Origin: Acidobacteriaceae bacterium
GTDB taxonomy: Bacteria > Acidobacteriota > Terriglobia > Bryobacterales > Bryobacteraceae
NCBI GenBank assembly: GCA_019240405.1
Contig: JAFAYL010000034.1
Location: 62,001 to 126,000, forward strand
DNA length: 64,000 nucleotides
Direction: 5' to 3'
Numbering within the stretch: position 1 is the first letter of the stretch; the number at the start of each line of letters is the position of its first letter. Under the pieces are notes generated by a model. That model saw nothing but the letters and a program-made list of their open reading frames with translations, was not told where the DNA came from and did not search any database. This document shows, piece by piece, positions 25,363-33,520 of this stretch. The position numbers and the translations under genes were made by a program.

Positions 25363-26598
25363 ATGGGTGACGCAATTTCGCTGGCGAAATATTCGATCGG
25401 GGTGGGTGACAGGTTCGGCCGGCAGGCAAAGCCTCAGCTCGAGGCCTGTATCAAGGCCGCGAACTACGGAGTGGATATCACGCCGGTCTGGAACAAATCG
25501 AACCGTGAGCATACAATCATCGGCTCCAATCCGATAGAGACGCGAGCGGCTGCCGACGAAGCGGTCGCAAGCCTGGGCTGGAACAAACCGTATTACGTCG
25601 ACGCCGACCACATCAATTTTAAGACGGTGGACCGGTTTATTGAGCCGTGCGATTTTTTTACGATCGATGTTGCGGATTGGATCGGGCAGCCGGTTGACCC
25701 TACAGAGGTCCAAAACTTCTTGCAACAGCATACGGAGCTGGCCGGGCGTTTTAGAGCCGATTGCGATGTCGTGGTTCATATTGGCCTCAAGTATTTAGCG
25801 GCAATCCAAGAGGCTGCCCGCATCTACCGGTATATCGAAGAGAGAAAAGGAGCGGGCAAGTTTATCACGGAAGTCTCAATGGATGAAACCGATTCGCCTC
25901 AAACCCCGACGGAATTGCTTGTGATATTGGCGTCGTTGGCGGATGAGCGCGTACCGGTGCAAACCATCGCGCCGAAATTCACGGGCCGTTTCAATAAGGG
26001 TATCGATTACGAAGGCGATCTCGAAAAATTCGCAGATGAATTCTCAACCGATATTGAGATGATCGCAATTGCGGTTGAGGAGTATGGGTTACCGGGCAAT
26101 TTGAAGCTCAGCGTTCATTCAGGGAGCGACAAGTTTTCACTCTACGAGCCGATGCATGGAATTCTCAAGAAACATGATGCTGGCGTTCATTTGAAAACGG
26201 CGGGAACGAACTGGCTGGAGGAGCTGATCGGCCTCGCCGAGGATGGAGAAAAAGGCTTGCAACTGGTGAAGGAGATCTATCGCGAGGCGTATCGGGAGCG
26301 AGAAGAGCTGTGCGGGCCCTATGCGGCCGTGATTGATATCGATGCAGCGCAGCTCCCGCGACCGGATTTGGTGGATTCATGGGCTGCGGACCAGTTTGTT
26401 TCGTCTTTGCGGCACGATCCGGGTTCACCGGTGTACAACCGCAGCCTGCGGCAGCTTCTACACGTGGCGTTTAAAGTGGCCGCAAGAATGGGTACCCGGT
26501 ATTTAGATGCGCTGTCTGCAGCCGAAGACTGGATCGCGAAGAGCGTTATGAAAAATCTGTTTGAGCGGCACATCAAGCCTGTATTTATAGGCGAGTAA
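25363..26598 (+). CDS. uxaE: Tagaturonate/fructuronate epimerase UxaE
   Basis: 411 residues. The conserved opening LAKYSIGVGDRFGRQ, HIGLKYL, KFITEVSMDETD and the late LKLSVHSGSDKFSLY match UxaE, the metal-dependent TIM-barrel epimerase known from Thermotoga maritima that links D-tagaturonate (from galacturonate) to D-fructuronate. Cytosolic; it lets galacturonate enter the glucuronate branch. The SDR dehydrogenase follows after only 4 bases, making a two-gene unit that could reduce fructuronate or a related keto-sugar acid. The start at 25363 lacks a ribosome site. No uxaC, uxuA or kdgK is in the window. Confidence 0.9.
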   Translation: MGDAISLAKYSIGVGDRFGRQAKPQLEACIKAANYGVDITPVWNKSNREHTIIGSNPIETRAAADEAVASLGWNKPYYVDADHINFKTVDRFIEPCDFFTIDVADWIGQPVDPTEVQNFLQQHTELAGRFRADCDVVVHIGLKYLAAIQEAARIYRYIEERKGAGKFITEVSMDETDSPQTPTELLVILASLADERVPVQTIAPKFTGRFNKGIDYEGDLEKFADEFSTDIEMIAIAVEEYGLPGNLKLSVHSGSDKFSLYEPMHGILKKHDAGVHLKTAGTNWLEELIGLAEDGEKGLQLVKEIYREAYREREELCGPYAAVIDIDAAQLPRPDLVDSWAADQFVSSLRHDPGSPVYNRSLRQLLHVAFKVAARMGTRYLDALSAAEDWIAKSVMKNLFERHIKPVFIGE

Positions 26599-26602
26599 GC
26601 GA

Positions 26603-27379
26603 ATGGCCAAGAACCTTTTCGATCTCTCCGGCCGGGTCGCTGTGGTGATGGGTGGCACAACTGGGATTGGAAGAACGCTGGCGCTGGCGCTTGCAAATGC
26701 GGGAGCCGACGTGGTTGCAAGCGGGCGGCGGGAAGCTCAGCTTCAAGAAGTTGCAGACGAAATAGGGAAGCTCGGGCGTAGAACCTTCGTGCAGCCCGCA
26801 GATGTTTCGAAACGCGAGTCGATCGACAAGCTGCGCGATGCGATTCTTGAGCGTCTTGGGCGCGCGGATATCCTGATCAACTGCGCGGGACAAATCCTGA
26901 GGAAGCGGACTGTCACAGTCACGGAAAGTGAATGGAGCGCAATTCTGGACGTGAATCTCATGGGGATGCTGCGCGCTTGCCAAAGCTTTCACGATTCACT
27001 TGCGGCGAGCGGGCGAGGCCGCATCATCAACATTGCATCGGTGAGCGCTTACGCAAGCTTTCTGGAGGTAACGCCGTATTCAGCTTCGAAAGCGGGTGTG
27101 CTTGGGTTAACGCGCAGCTTGGCGGTGGAATGGGCGCGCGACGGCATCAACATCAACGCGATTGCGCCGGGCGTGTTTCGTACAGAACTCAATGCGGCTC
27201 TTCTCGACGGAACGGGGCGTGGCCGTGAATTGCTGATGCGCACGCCGATGAAGCGTTTTGGAGATGTTCGGGAGCTTGCTGGGGCGGCGATCTTGCTTGC
27301 TTCGGATGCAGCGAGTTTTATCACGGGTCAATGCATCGTGGTGGACGGCGGCTTTCTCGCATCGGGCGTTAATAGTTGA
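26603..27379 (+). CDS. SDR family oxidoreductase (KduD / fructuronate-reductase-like)
   Basis: 258 residues, classical short-chain dehydrogenase. Cofactor loop MGGTTGIGR near residues 15-23 (first Gly of TGxxxGxG replaced by M), NCAG at about 94, catalytic S146, Y159 and K163 (Y-SAS-K), and the C-terminal TGQCIVVDGGF typical of sugar-acid SDRs such as 2-deoxy-D-gluconate 3-dehydrogenase (KduD) and gluconate 5-dehydrogenase. R38 after GADVVASGRR suggests NADP(H) preference. Being 4 bases after uxaE, a role in uronate catabolism is likely; the exact substrate is inference. Confidence 0.88.
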   Translation: MAKNLFDLSGRVAVVMGGTTGIGRTLALALANAGADVVASGRREAQLQEVADEIGKLGRRTFVQPADVSKRESIDKLRDAILERLGRADILINCAGQILRKRTVTVTESEWSAILDVNLMGMLRACQSFHDSLAASGRGRIINIASVSAYASFLEVTPYSASKAGVLGLTRSLAVEWARDGININAIAPGVFRTELNAALLDGTGRGRELLMRTPMKRFGDVRELAGAAILLASDAASFITGQCIVVDGGFLASGVNS

Positions 27380-27466
27380 TCATGAAGATTTTTTGGTTAT
27401 TGAGCCAGTAGAGGGACCACGGTGGTTGATTGCGCAACGGGTGCAAGCGTCGCCCACCGGTTAACT

Positions 27467-28846
27467 ATGATTCGCTCCGTTCTAGCATTGGCTGTTTTGG
27501 AACAAATCGCACTCGCTGGAACCGTGGTTGTCCGGCCTGTTGAGATTCACGATGTTCTCACCAACCCCGGCATGGGGATTCAGACATTTCAGCGATATAA
27601 CGGAGACGCGCTGAATTCGGGCGTCGAGTGGTCAGAGGAGGGACCGACGCAGGTGCTGGTTGCGCCTCTGCATAAGCCGGACTTTCCGGTATCGACGGTC
27701 GCGTATTGTCGCTGGCATTGGGCCACGCTGGAACCGGAGGAGGGCAAGGTTCGATGGGAGATTATTGATCTGGCTCTCGAGCAGGCAAGGCAGCATGGGC
27801 AGCGGCTGATGATTCGGCTAATGCCGTACGATCCGAAACATCCGTTGCCGGGGTGGTACCGGAGATCGGGTGCGCGGCGGGCAAACAGCGATTCATCGAA
27901 AGACGGCACGATCTGGCAGCCGGATTTTAGCGATCCGCTGTATTTCAAATATTGGAGCGCGCTTGTCGCGGAAGCTGGGAAGCGCTATGACGGGCATCCG
28001 GATCTCGATAGCGTCGATATTTCAACGGTGGGGTATTGGGGTGAGGGATGGAGCGATTACATGCCGGAGTTTGCCGTTCAACGCAAGCTGATCGACGTGT
28101 ATTTTCAGGCCTTCCGAAAAACGCCTTTGTTAATGAATTTCGATGAACCGGAGGCGCTGACATACGGAACATCGCGTGGCGTGGGCTGGCGGTTCGATTG
28201 CTTAGGCGATCTGCGCAAGAACTGGGCGCACATGCTGGATTTTTATCCGGAGCAAATCGCCAGAACGGGAATTCAGGATGTGTGGAGAAGCGCGCCGGTC
28301 TCGATGGAAACGTGCGCAGTTCCGGAATCCTGGTTTCGTCAGCATTGGGATGTGAAGTACATCTTGAGTGAGGCCCTGCGATGGCATGTGACCACGCTGA
28401 ATGTGAAATCAAGCGCGATACCAGCCCCATGGAAGAGCGATTTCGAAGATCTCGAACGCAAGATGGGATATCGTTTCGCCCTCCGGCGCGCCGAATGGCA
28501 GCAGGAGGCAGGAGCGGGCCAGCAGCTCGGACTAAAAACGTGGTGGGTGAACGAGGGGGTTGCTCCTATTTATCGGGCGTTCGTTCTAGCATTTCGTTTC
28601 AGTTCGGACCGTGAGAGTGCGGTAGTGCGGACGGATGCGGACGTACGGAGATGGCTGCCGGGCGACGCAGTCTTTGAGGACCCGCTGTTTGTACCCGCGA
28701 ATCTTACGGCCGGGAATTATGAATTGAGCGTTGCATTGCTCGATCCGATCACGCTTCATCCTGGCATTCGCCTCGGAATTGAAGGACGCGGTACCGACGG
28801 ATGGTATCCGCTAGGCAAGATTCGCGTAATCGAGCGGGCGCAATAG
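27467..28846 (+). CDS. DUF4832-like glycoside-hydrolase-fold protein, exported (paralogue A)
   Basis: 459 residues from the ATG at 27467, which directly gives a signal peptide (MIRSVLALAVLEQIALAG). A TIM-barrel-like domain (about 30-330) contains CRWHWATLEPEEG and, at the fourth-strand position, VGYWGEGWSDY, whose Glu could be the acid/base of a clan GH-A type enzyme. A C-terminal beta-sandwich (about 340-459, VNEGVAPIYRAF, GNYELSVALLDP) fits DUF4832. No activity is established for such proteins. It faces, 5 bases away, a minus-strand protein of the same architecture (28852-30411). Confidence 0.75.
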   Translation: MIRSVLALAVLEQIALAGTVVVRPVEIHDVLTNPGMGIQTFQRYNGDALNSGVEWSEEGPTQVLVAPLHKPDFPVSTVAYCRWHWATLEPEEGKVRWEIIDLALEQARQHGQRLMIRLMPYDPKHPLPGWYRRSGARRANSDSSKDGTIWQPDFSDPLYFKYWSALVAEAGKRYDGHPDLDSVDISTVGYWGEGWSDYMPEFAVQRKLIDVYFQAFRKTPLLMNFDEPEALTYGTSRGVGWRFDCLGDLRKNWAHMLDFYPEQIARTGIQDVWRSAPVSMETCAVPESWFRQHWDVKYILSEALRWHVTTLNVKSSAIPAPWKSDFEDLERKMGYRFALRRAEWQQEAGAGQQLGLKTWWVNEGVAPIYRAFVLAFRFSSDRESAVVRTDADVRRWLPGDAVFEDPLFVPANLTAGNYELSVALLDPITLHPGIRLGIEGRGTDGWYPLGKIRVIERAQ

Positions 28847-28851
28847 CAGTT

Positions 28852-30411
28852 TTAGACTCCTTTTAGCCAGCCCGGATCATCCCACTTCCTCAGTTGCAAC
28901 GATAACGATCCGTCCTGATTCAACGGTTGAGCGCACGCCCACTGAATGGGCCGCCGGATTCCAGCTTTGGATTCAATTTCAACGCGCAGAGTAACTTCGG
29001 AGCCGAAAGATTCGCGCGGGAAGAGGAAAGAGGCTTGACGAACTTTGCCGGCATGCGGATGGCCGCCGTCGAGCGACCCACTTTGATGCAATTTGCCATC
29101 AGCGCTTGTGACAGTGAGACGAAGGACGCCGGGGATCCCGGCCACTCCGTCGTTCGCGACGGCGACGATCAGCTCGCAGGCACCGAGCCTCTTTCGTTGC
29201 CAGACCCAGGCGGGCCGAACGCGATATCCCATTTTTGCCCGCAGTGTGCGAAAGCCGTTGGGAAATCGTTCGTTGTATCGCGCTAGATTTTCCGCTTCAG
29301 TCCATAGCGACCAATAGTTCGCGCCGAGATCCAGAACGTGAAGCATGGCGTTTTCGCGAAGATTGACACCCGCAGCGTCAACCGGGATGCGCGTGATATC
29401 GTACTCGCGGAGATCCCCGTCTTCCATGATCACGGGGAGCCAGGGCGGCCGGTTAGCGAGCTCCTCGATCTGAATCGGCTCCTCGTTGATGATGCTGTCG
29501 GAGCGCAGCCAGCAACCGGAGCGCACCGCAAGATCGAGAATTTCGCTGTTCCCAACATTGCTGATATCAGGCTGCGTGTTCACGGCCAGCGGAGTTCGCT
29601 TCCAAGTTTCGAGCTGAAACTTGGTCATGGCAAGAAAAGTTCTTTCCGCAGTCAGGTAGTCTGGAAACGGATTTGGTAAGTCGTTTGTGTGGCCCTCACC
29701 CCAGAAGCCATACTGCATGAGGTCCATCCACTCCAAAAGTGGGTCGCCGTCGAAGCGAGCGGCTAGGAGTTGATTCAATTCCTGAAACGCAGTTTGAAAC
29801 GCTGGATGATCATAACGAGGTTCGACGAACTCTATTTCGCGCCCGTGCCGCGGCTTGTGACCGATTTTCACAAGTGGAATTTTGTCGCGCAGAAAGTTTG
29901 GCAGCGCGATTTCCTCGGCCTGGAACTCCGGATTCGAGAGCTGTATGCGGAATGCGAACCGGAGTCCGTGGCGTTTCGCAGCGTCCATCGTGAGATCCCA
30001 GACAGGATTCAAATCAAGCCGCCCAGGCTTCGACTGAACGTCGCGCCAATCGCAACGGATGTACAGCACATCGACAAAGGGTAGCGTTGCGATTTTCTCT
30101 ACTGCATCTTCGAGCTTTTCGGAGCCTTTGCGCACGGGAATCGAGGGTCCATTCTCTTCCCAGGTGTAGCCGACCAAACCCAGTCCGTAGTTTCGTACCG
30201 GAACACTCGAAGGCGTGGTGGTGATGAGCGTGCGCCAGCCTTCGTCTTGATCGATATCGAAAGGGCCTTGATCGAGACGGTCCGAGGTTGCGTGAGCACA
30301 GCCAAAGTCGAAATTATCCCAGCGATGGGCAGGAATGCCGACGCCTGCAGCGACCGCCGCTGTGCTTGCTCCAAGGAGTGTGCGCCTGGTGATCTTGTGT
30401 TTTTTCCCCAT
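28852..30411 (-). CDS. DUF4832-like glycoside-hydrolase-fold protein, Tat-exported (paralogue B)
   Basis: 519 residues from the ATG at 30411; the frame extends upstream but only this start yields a Tat signal (KITRRTLLGASTAAVAAGVG, residues 6-25). The barrel region contains IRCDWRDVQSKPGRLDL and MQYGFWGEGHTND, matching in place and sequence the YWGEGW block of paralogue A, and the C-terminal domain again has a VANDGVAGIPGVLRLTV sandwich. So both probably share substrate chemistry, one using Tat and one Sec export. 110 bases of gap, with no feature I can name, separate it from the CBM9-like gene upstream. Confidence 0.75.
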   Translation of the reverse strand: MGKKHKITRRTLLGASTAAVAAGVGIPAHRWDNFDFGCAHATSDRLDQGPFDIDQDEGWRTLITTTPSSVPVRNYGLGLVGYTWEENGPSIPVRKGSEKLEDAVEKIATLPFVDVLYIRCDWRDVQSKPGRLDLNPVWDLTMDAAKRHGLRFAFRIQLSNPEFQAEEIALPNFLRDKIPLVKIGHKPRHGREIEFVEPRYDHPAFQTAFQELNQLLAARFDGDPLLEWMDLMQYGFWGEGHTNDLPNPFPDYLTAERTFLAMTKFQLETWKRTPLAVNTQPDISNVGNSEILDLAVRSGCWLRSDSIINEEPIQIEELANRPPWLPVIMEDGDLREYDITRIPVDAAGVNLRENAMLHVLDLGANYWSLWTEAENLARYNERFPNGFRTLRAKMGYRVRPAWVWQRKRLGACELIVAVANDGVAGIPGVLRLTVTSADGKLHQSGSLDGGHPHAGKVRQASFLFPRESFGSEVTLRVEIESKAGIRRPIQWACAQPLNQDGSLSLQLRKWDDPGWLKGV

Positions 30412-30521
30412 ACTGCTATGCTCGCGCAGGATTGCGAAGAAAACGCAAAAATTAACAGAAAATACAAGCTGGCGCAGTGTTAAGACGAGATTCACTGCTT
30501 GAATCGCTCTTTGCAGCGGAT

Positions 30522-31211
30522 TTAATTCACTAGCTTCAAAAGGCCGAATGCTTCCGGCACATGATACGTGGTTTGGTGGGTGGGTTGCCAGGCAATTGCT
30601 TTGTGGTTCGAAGGCGGTCCCTGCGAACGATAAAAATTGACACGTAAGGTGTTTCCCGCCGCAGGCGGCCTCGGACCAACAGACGAATAGGGAATACGCA
30701 TGCACGCGTACCAAGTTTTGGAAACGCGATCGATGCGCGCAGCAACCTGGAAACCTGAATTCCATAACCAGCCCTCTTCGTGATGGGGCTTAGACAGATC
30801 AATATCGAGGTCGATCCACTCGGCTTGTGGGGATACCTCGAATTCTTTGTATTTGCGAATCTCATTGAAGTTCGATCCGATGAAGACCTCGGCAACGTCC
30901 CACTCCCATAAATGGTTCGTCTCGACACCGGGTTGCGGATCGGGTTTGAGGTGTAACTCGTCGTAGGGACAGATGAACAGGAAATAGAGATTGTCGTGCG
31001 TCCATCGTGAGCGTATTTCCGTCCGGTGATGAGGAACGATTTTGCCGAAGGGATCGCGATCGGCGATTGTAGCCGGCGCGGCTCGCCAAAATTCAGAGTT
31101 GGGTTCGGTATTCGGGGCAATATCTTGGGCGGCGAATTTACTCTCCAGCACGTTTGATCCTTGTGCACTGAGCATCGTAGTGGCAAACATGCAAAACAGA
31201 AGTAAATTCAT
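30522..31211 (-). CDS. CBM9-like carbohydrate-binding protein, exported
   Basis: 229 residues with signal peptide (MNLLLFCMFATTMLSAQ). The mature part is a single CBM9-like beta-sandwich: early W in SEFWRAAPATIADRDP, TRWTHDNLYFLFIC-type strand (here SRWTHDNLYFLF), EWDVAEVFIGSN and the final YRSQGPP strand. Domains of this kind bind xylan or cellulose ends or simply serve as sugar-sensing lipoprotein-like modules. Same strand as paralogue B, possibly co-transcribed. Divergent from the O-antigen-ligase-like gene with only 39 bases between starts. Confidence 0.85.
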   Translation of the reverse strand: MNLLLFCMFATTMLSAQGSNVLESKFAAQDIAPNTEPNSEFWRAAPATIADRDPFGKIVPHHRTEIRSRWTHDNLYFLFICPYDELHLKPDPQPGVETNHLWEWDVAEVFIGSNFNEIRKYKEFEVSPQAEWIDLDIDLSKPHHEEGWLWNSGFQVAARIDRVSKTWYACMRIPYSSVGPRPPAAGNTLRVNFYRSQGPPSNHKAIAWQPTHQTTYHVPEAFGLLKLVN

Positions 31212-31236
31212 GTCTGTATGCGCCTGTCGGCACGCT

Positions 31237-31242
31237 TAGGAT
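31237..31242 (+). promoter_or_regulatory. -10 box (TAGGAT), probable leaderless promoter of the O-antigen-ligase-like gene
   Basis: TAGGAT ends 8 bases before the GTG at 31251 in a 39-base divergent gap; there is no Shine-Dalgarno sequence for this start. Confidence 0.35.
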
Positions 31243-31250
31243 AGATTGCA

Positions 31251-33173
31251 GTGGCCGTTCGCACCGCGACAAAAAAAGAGCTATTCAATTCAGGGATCCG
31301 AAACGATGGGTGGTGTTCGGCCATTCTGATTGTGGTTCTCGTTATTGTGCCTCTGGCGATTTTGCCCGCCCGGTTCGATAGCTATGTTACGACTCCAAAG
31401 CTGGCCATCTTGTATGTGAGTTCCGCATTGCTTTTATGGGATACGCGGCGTTGGGCGCCGAGTATAGCAGCCCTATGGCGAACGCGTGTTGGGCGGTGGT
31501 TCTATTTGTTGTTGATTATCGGTGCTGGGTCGCTTTTGATCTCGAGTGCTTGCTCCGGTGACCGCTGGCTTTCGTTTGCAGGAACAGTCTGGCGGCGTTT
31601 GGGCGCCATGAGCCAGTTGATCGTTTTCTTCATTGGGGCCGTGATCGCAGCCCAGATTTACATGGCTCAATCAATTTTGCGGAAACTCATGATGGCAATC
31701 GAAGGAGCAGGCGCGGCGGCAAGCATTTACGCGATCTTGCAATACGCCGGATGGGATCCATTTCTTCCGTCGTATCTGTATAAGATCGGGTCTCCCCCCG
31801 CAGTACGCCCTCCGGCGACTCTGGGTCAGGCAACGTACTTCGCTACGTTTCTTCTGCCAGTGATTTTCATTGCCGCTGCGTTCCGGCTTCGGGAAGGCGC
31901 CTCGTCTGTTTCGCGGCGAGCACACGAGTTTGTAATCCTACTCTCCATTGCTGCGCTTGTTCTCTCCGGGACCCGCTCGGCGCTGCTCGGTTTGGGTGCA
32001 GGCTCAGGTGCGTTCCTCTACATGCGTAGAGCTCGGCTCTTTGACCGAAGAAGTCTCACTCGGGCTGCATACTTGGTTGCGAGCGTTTCGGCGATGATCG
32101 CCCTTTTGTTGGCTGTGCCGGCAGGCGCAGGTTTACGCGTTCGAGTCGCGCAGTGGGCAACAGATTGGGCGGGTGGCCCACGATTGATGGTGTGGCGCGA
32201 TTCATTGCTACTTTTCCGTCGACATGCTGTTTGGGGAATCGGGCCGGAGATGTTTGAGGCAGAGTTTCGGAGGGCCGAATCGCTGGAGCTTGCAAGAGCA
32301 TTTCCGGATCATTATCACGAATCACCCCACAACTTTTTCATCGAAGCGGGCCTGAGCGAGGGGGCATTAGGTGTTTCCATCTGGGTGGCTCTGCTAATCT
32401 TGGCAGGCTGGTGCGCTCTTGCAGGCCGGCGCGAGGGCCGGCAGCTCGGCGGCGCCTTATCGGCCTCGCTTGTCGGAATGCTGACCTCGCTGCAATTCTC
32501 GCCGCTGACCATTACGAACGAGCTCTATGTGCTAGTGATCATCGCTGCGCTGGTCGCGCTAGCAGCACAACCGGTGAGTTCGGGGGCTCTGTCGGTGGTG
32601 TTCCCCTCGGCTGTTATCCCGGCCGCCGTGGTCGTCGGAGTAGGTTTACTTCTGATCGGCGGAGCCTTCTTGGCGCAAGAGATCTTGTACCAGCGAGCGG
32701 CTAGCCAAATTGCGGATGCAGATCTGGCTGGCGCCGAGCGCTGCTATGATGCTGCGCGCAAGTTTCCAATTCCCGGGCCAAATCTCGAGTTGTCACGGCT
32801 TTTCGCATCGCTGGCGCGGCAATCTGGTTCGCCTTTGTACAAGAGAGCCCTTGCAGATGCTAGAGAGGCTGCGGCAGCAGCCGAAAGCGGCAGCGCTGAA
32901 CGATTTAACGCCTTATACCAATCTGCAATGCTCGCCATTGTCGCCAACGACTTTCCTCGCGCAAAAGCGAAGTTGCAAGCCGCCATCGATGCGGCACCAA
33001 CTTGGTACCGCCCCCGAATGATGCTTGCATCAGTGCTCTGGCGAAGTGGAAAAAATCAAGACGCCGCACGCGAGGCGTCGCTCGCTTTGAAGTGCGCGGG
33101 GCGAGACGCTCCAGATGTGAAGCAAGCCCTTGATGAGTCGAGAGAGCACGCGGCGAACCAGGTCTCTCGCTAG
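31251..33173 (+). CDS. O-antigen ligase (Wzy/WaaL)-like membrane protein with C-terminal TPR region
   Basis: 640 residues, GTG start. Residues about 20-490 hold 11-12 membrane segments; the large periplasmic loop contains HYHESPHNFFIEAGLSEG, the H-N block typical of PF04932 O-antigen ligases, and GTRSALLGLGAG. The last 140 residues are helical repeats (ADLAGAERCYDAARKFP, NDFPRAKAKLQAAIDAAP), a TPR-like tail often seen in the acidobacterial members. Predicted to join or polymerise lipid-linked glycans at the periplasmic face. No other glycan-export gene is adjacent. Confidence 0.85.
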   Translation: MAVRTATKKELFNSGIRNDGWCSAILIVVLVIVPLAILPARFDSYVTTPKLAILYVSSALLLWDTRRWAPSIAALWRTRVGRWFYLLLIIGAGSLLISSACSGDRWLSFAGTVWRRLGAMSQLIVFFIGAVIAAQIYMAQSILRKLMMAIEGAGAAASIYAILQYAGWDPFLPSYLYKIGSPPAVRPPATLGQATYFATFLLPVIFIAAAFRLREGASSVSRRAHEFVILLSIAALVLSGTRSALLGLGAGSGAFLYMRRARLFDRRSLTRAAYLVASVSAMIALLLAVPAGAGLRVRVAQWATDWAGGPRLMVWRDSLLLFRRHAVWGIGPEMFEAEFRRAESLELARAFPDHYHESPHNFFIEAGLSEGALGVSIWVALLILAGWCALAGRREGRQLGGALSASLVGMLTSLQFSPLTITNELYVLVIIAALVALAAQPVSSGALSVVFPSAVIPAAVVVGVGLLLIGGAFLAQEILYQRAASQIADADLAGAERCYDAARKFPIPGPNLELSRLFASLARQSGSPLYKRALADAREAAAAAESGSAERFNALYQSAMLAIVANDFPRAKAKLQAAIDAAPTWYRPRMMLASVLWRSGKNQDAAREASLALKCAGRDAPDVKQALDESREHAANQVSR

Positions 33174-33207
33174 TACTCGCAGCTAGTACTTTCGAAACGC
33201 AAGCATC

Positions 33208-33234
33208 TTGACGGCGCGGCTGAGCAGGTATGTA
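33208..33234 (+). promoter_or_regulatory. Possible sigma-70 promoter of the BNR-protein gene
   Basis: TTGACG (33208-33213) and TATGTA (33229-33234) are spaced 15 bases; the transcript would carry a 30-base leader with the GGAGG ribosome site at 33263-33267. The short spacer weakens the call. Nearby, CTAGTACT occurs twice (33170-33177 and 33183-33190). Confidence 0.3.
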
Positions 33235-33272
33235 CTAGAACCCAATACTGACATTTTCACCTGGAGGACCGC

Positions 33273-33520
33273 ATGCTCCGTAAAATGGTAGTGCCTTTAC
33301 TCGGCATTAGCCTGCTGAGCCTGAACGCGCGCTGGCTCAAGGGAACGGGAAACATCTCCCGCCGAACCAGATTGATCCGAAAGCGCTTTCGCTCGGTGGC
33401 CAGCTTTGGTGGTATGAGGCCAATTCCGAGAAGCAGAAAGACACACTTACGAAGGCCAAGCGGCGAACTCCGGCTTCGCCCTTTTCGAGAAACGTCGATG
33501 CTGCCGATCCGAATGAAGAC
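33273..33520 (+). pseudogene. Displaced 5' part (signal peptide) of the BNR protein, out of frame by a GC insertion
   Basis: A perfect ribosome site (GGAGG, 5 bases) precedes the ATG at 33273, which encodes a textbook signal peptide start MLRKMVVPLLGISLLSLNA. After that this frame turns into basic nonsense, while a frame two bases off reads sensibly (LAQGNGKHLPPNQ..., then VDAADPNEDVAPGQAGPAI) straight into the long ORF. Removing one GC from the GCGCGC run at 33327-33332 restores a single protein with an ALA-Q cleavage site. So the gene is either frameshifted, phase-variable, or carries a sequencing error. Confidence 0.7.

Noticed and set aside
33170-33190. Direct repeat CTAGTACT twice, 13 bases apart, after the O-antigen-ligase-like gene
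   Set aside because: Only two short copies, the first overlapping a stop codon; no partner elsewhere and no link to a mobile element.
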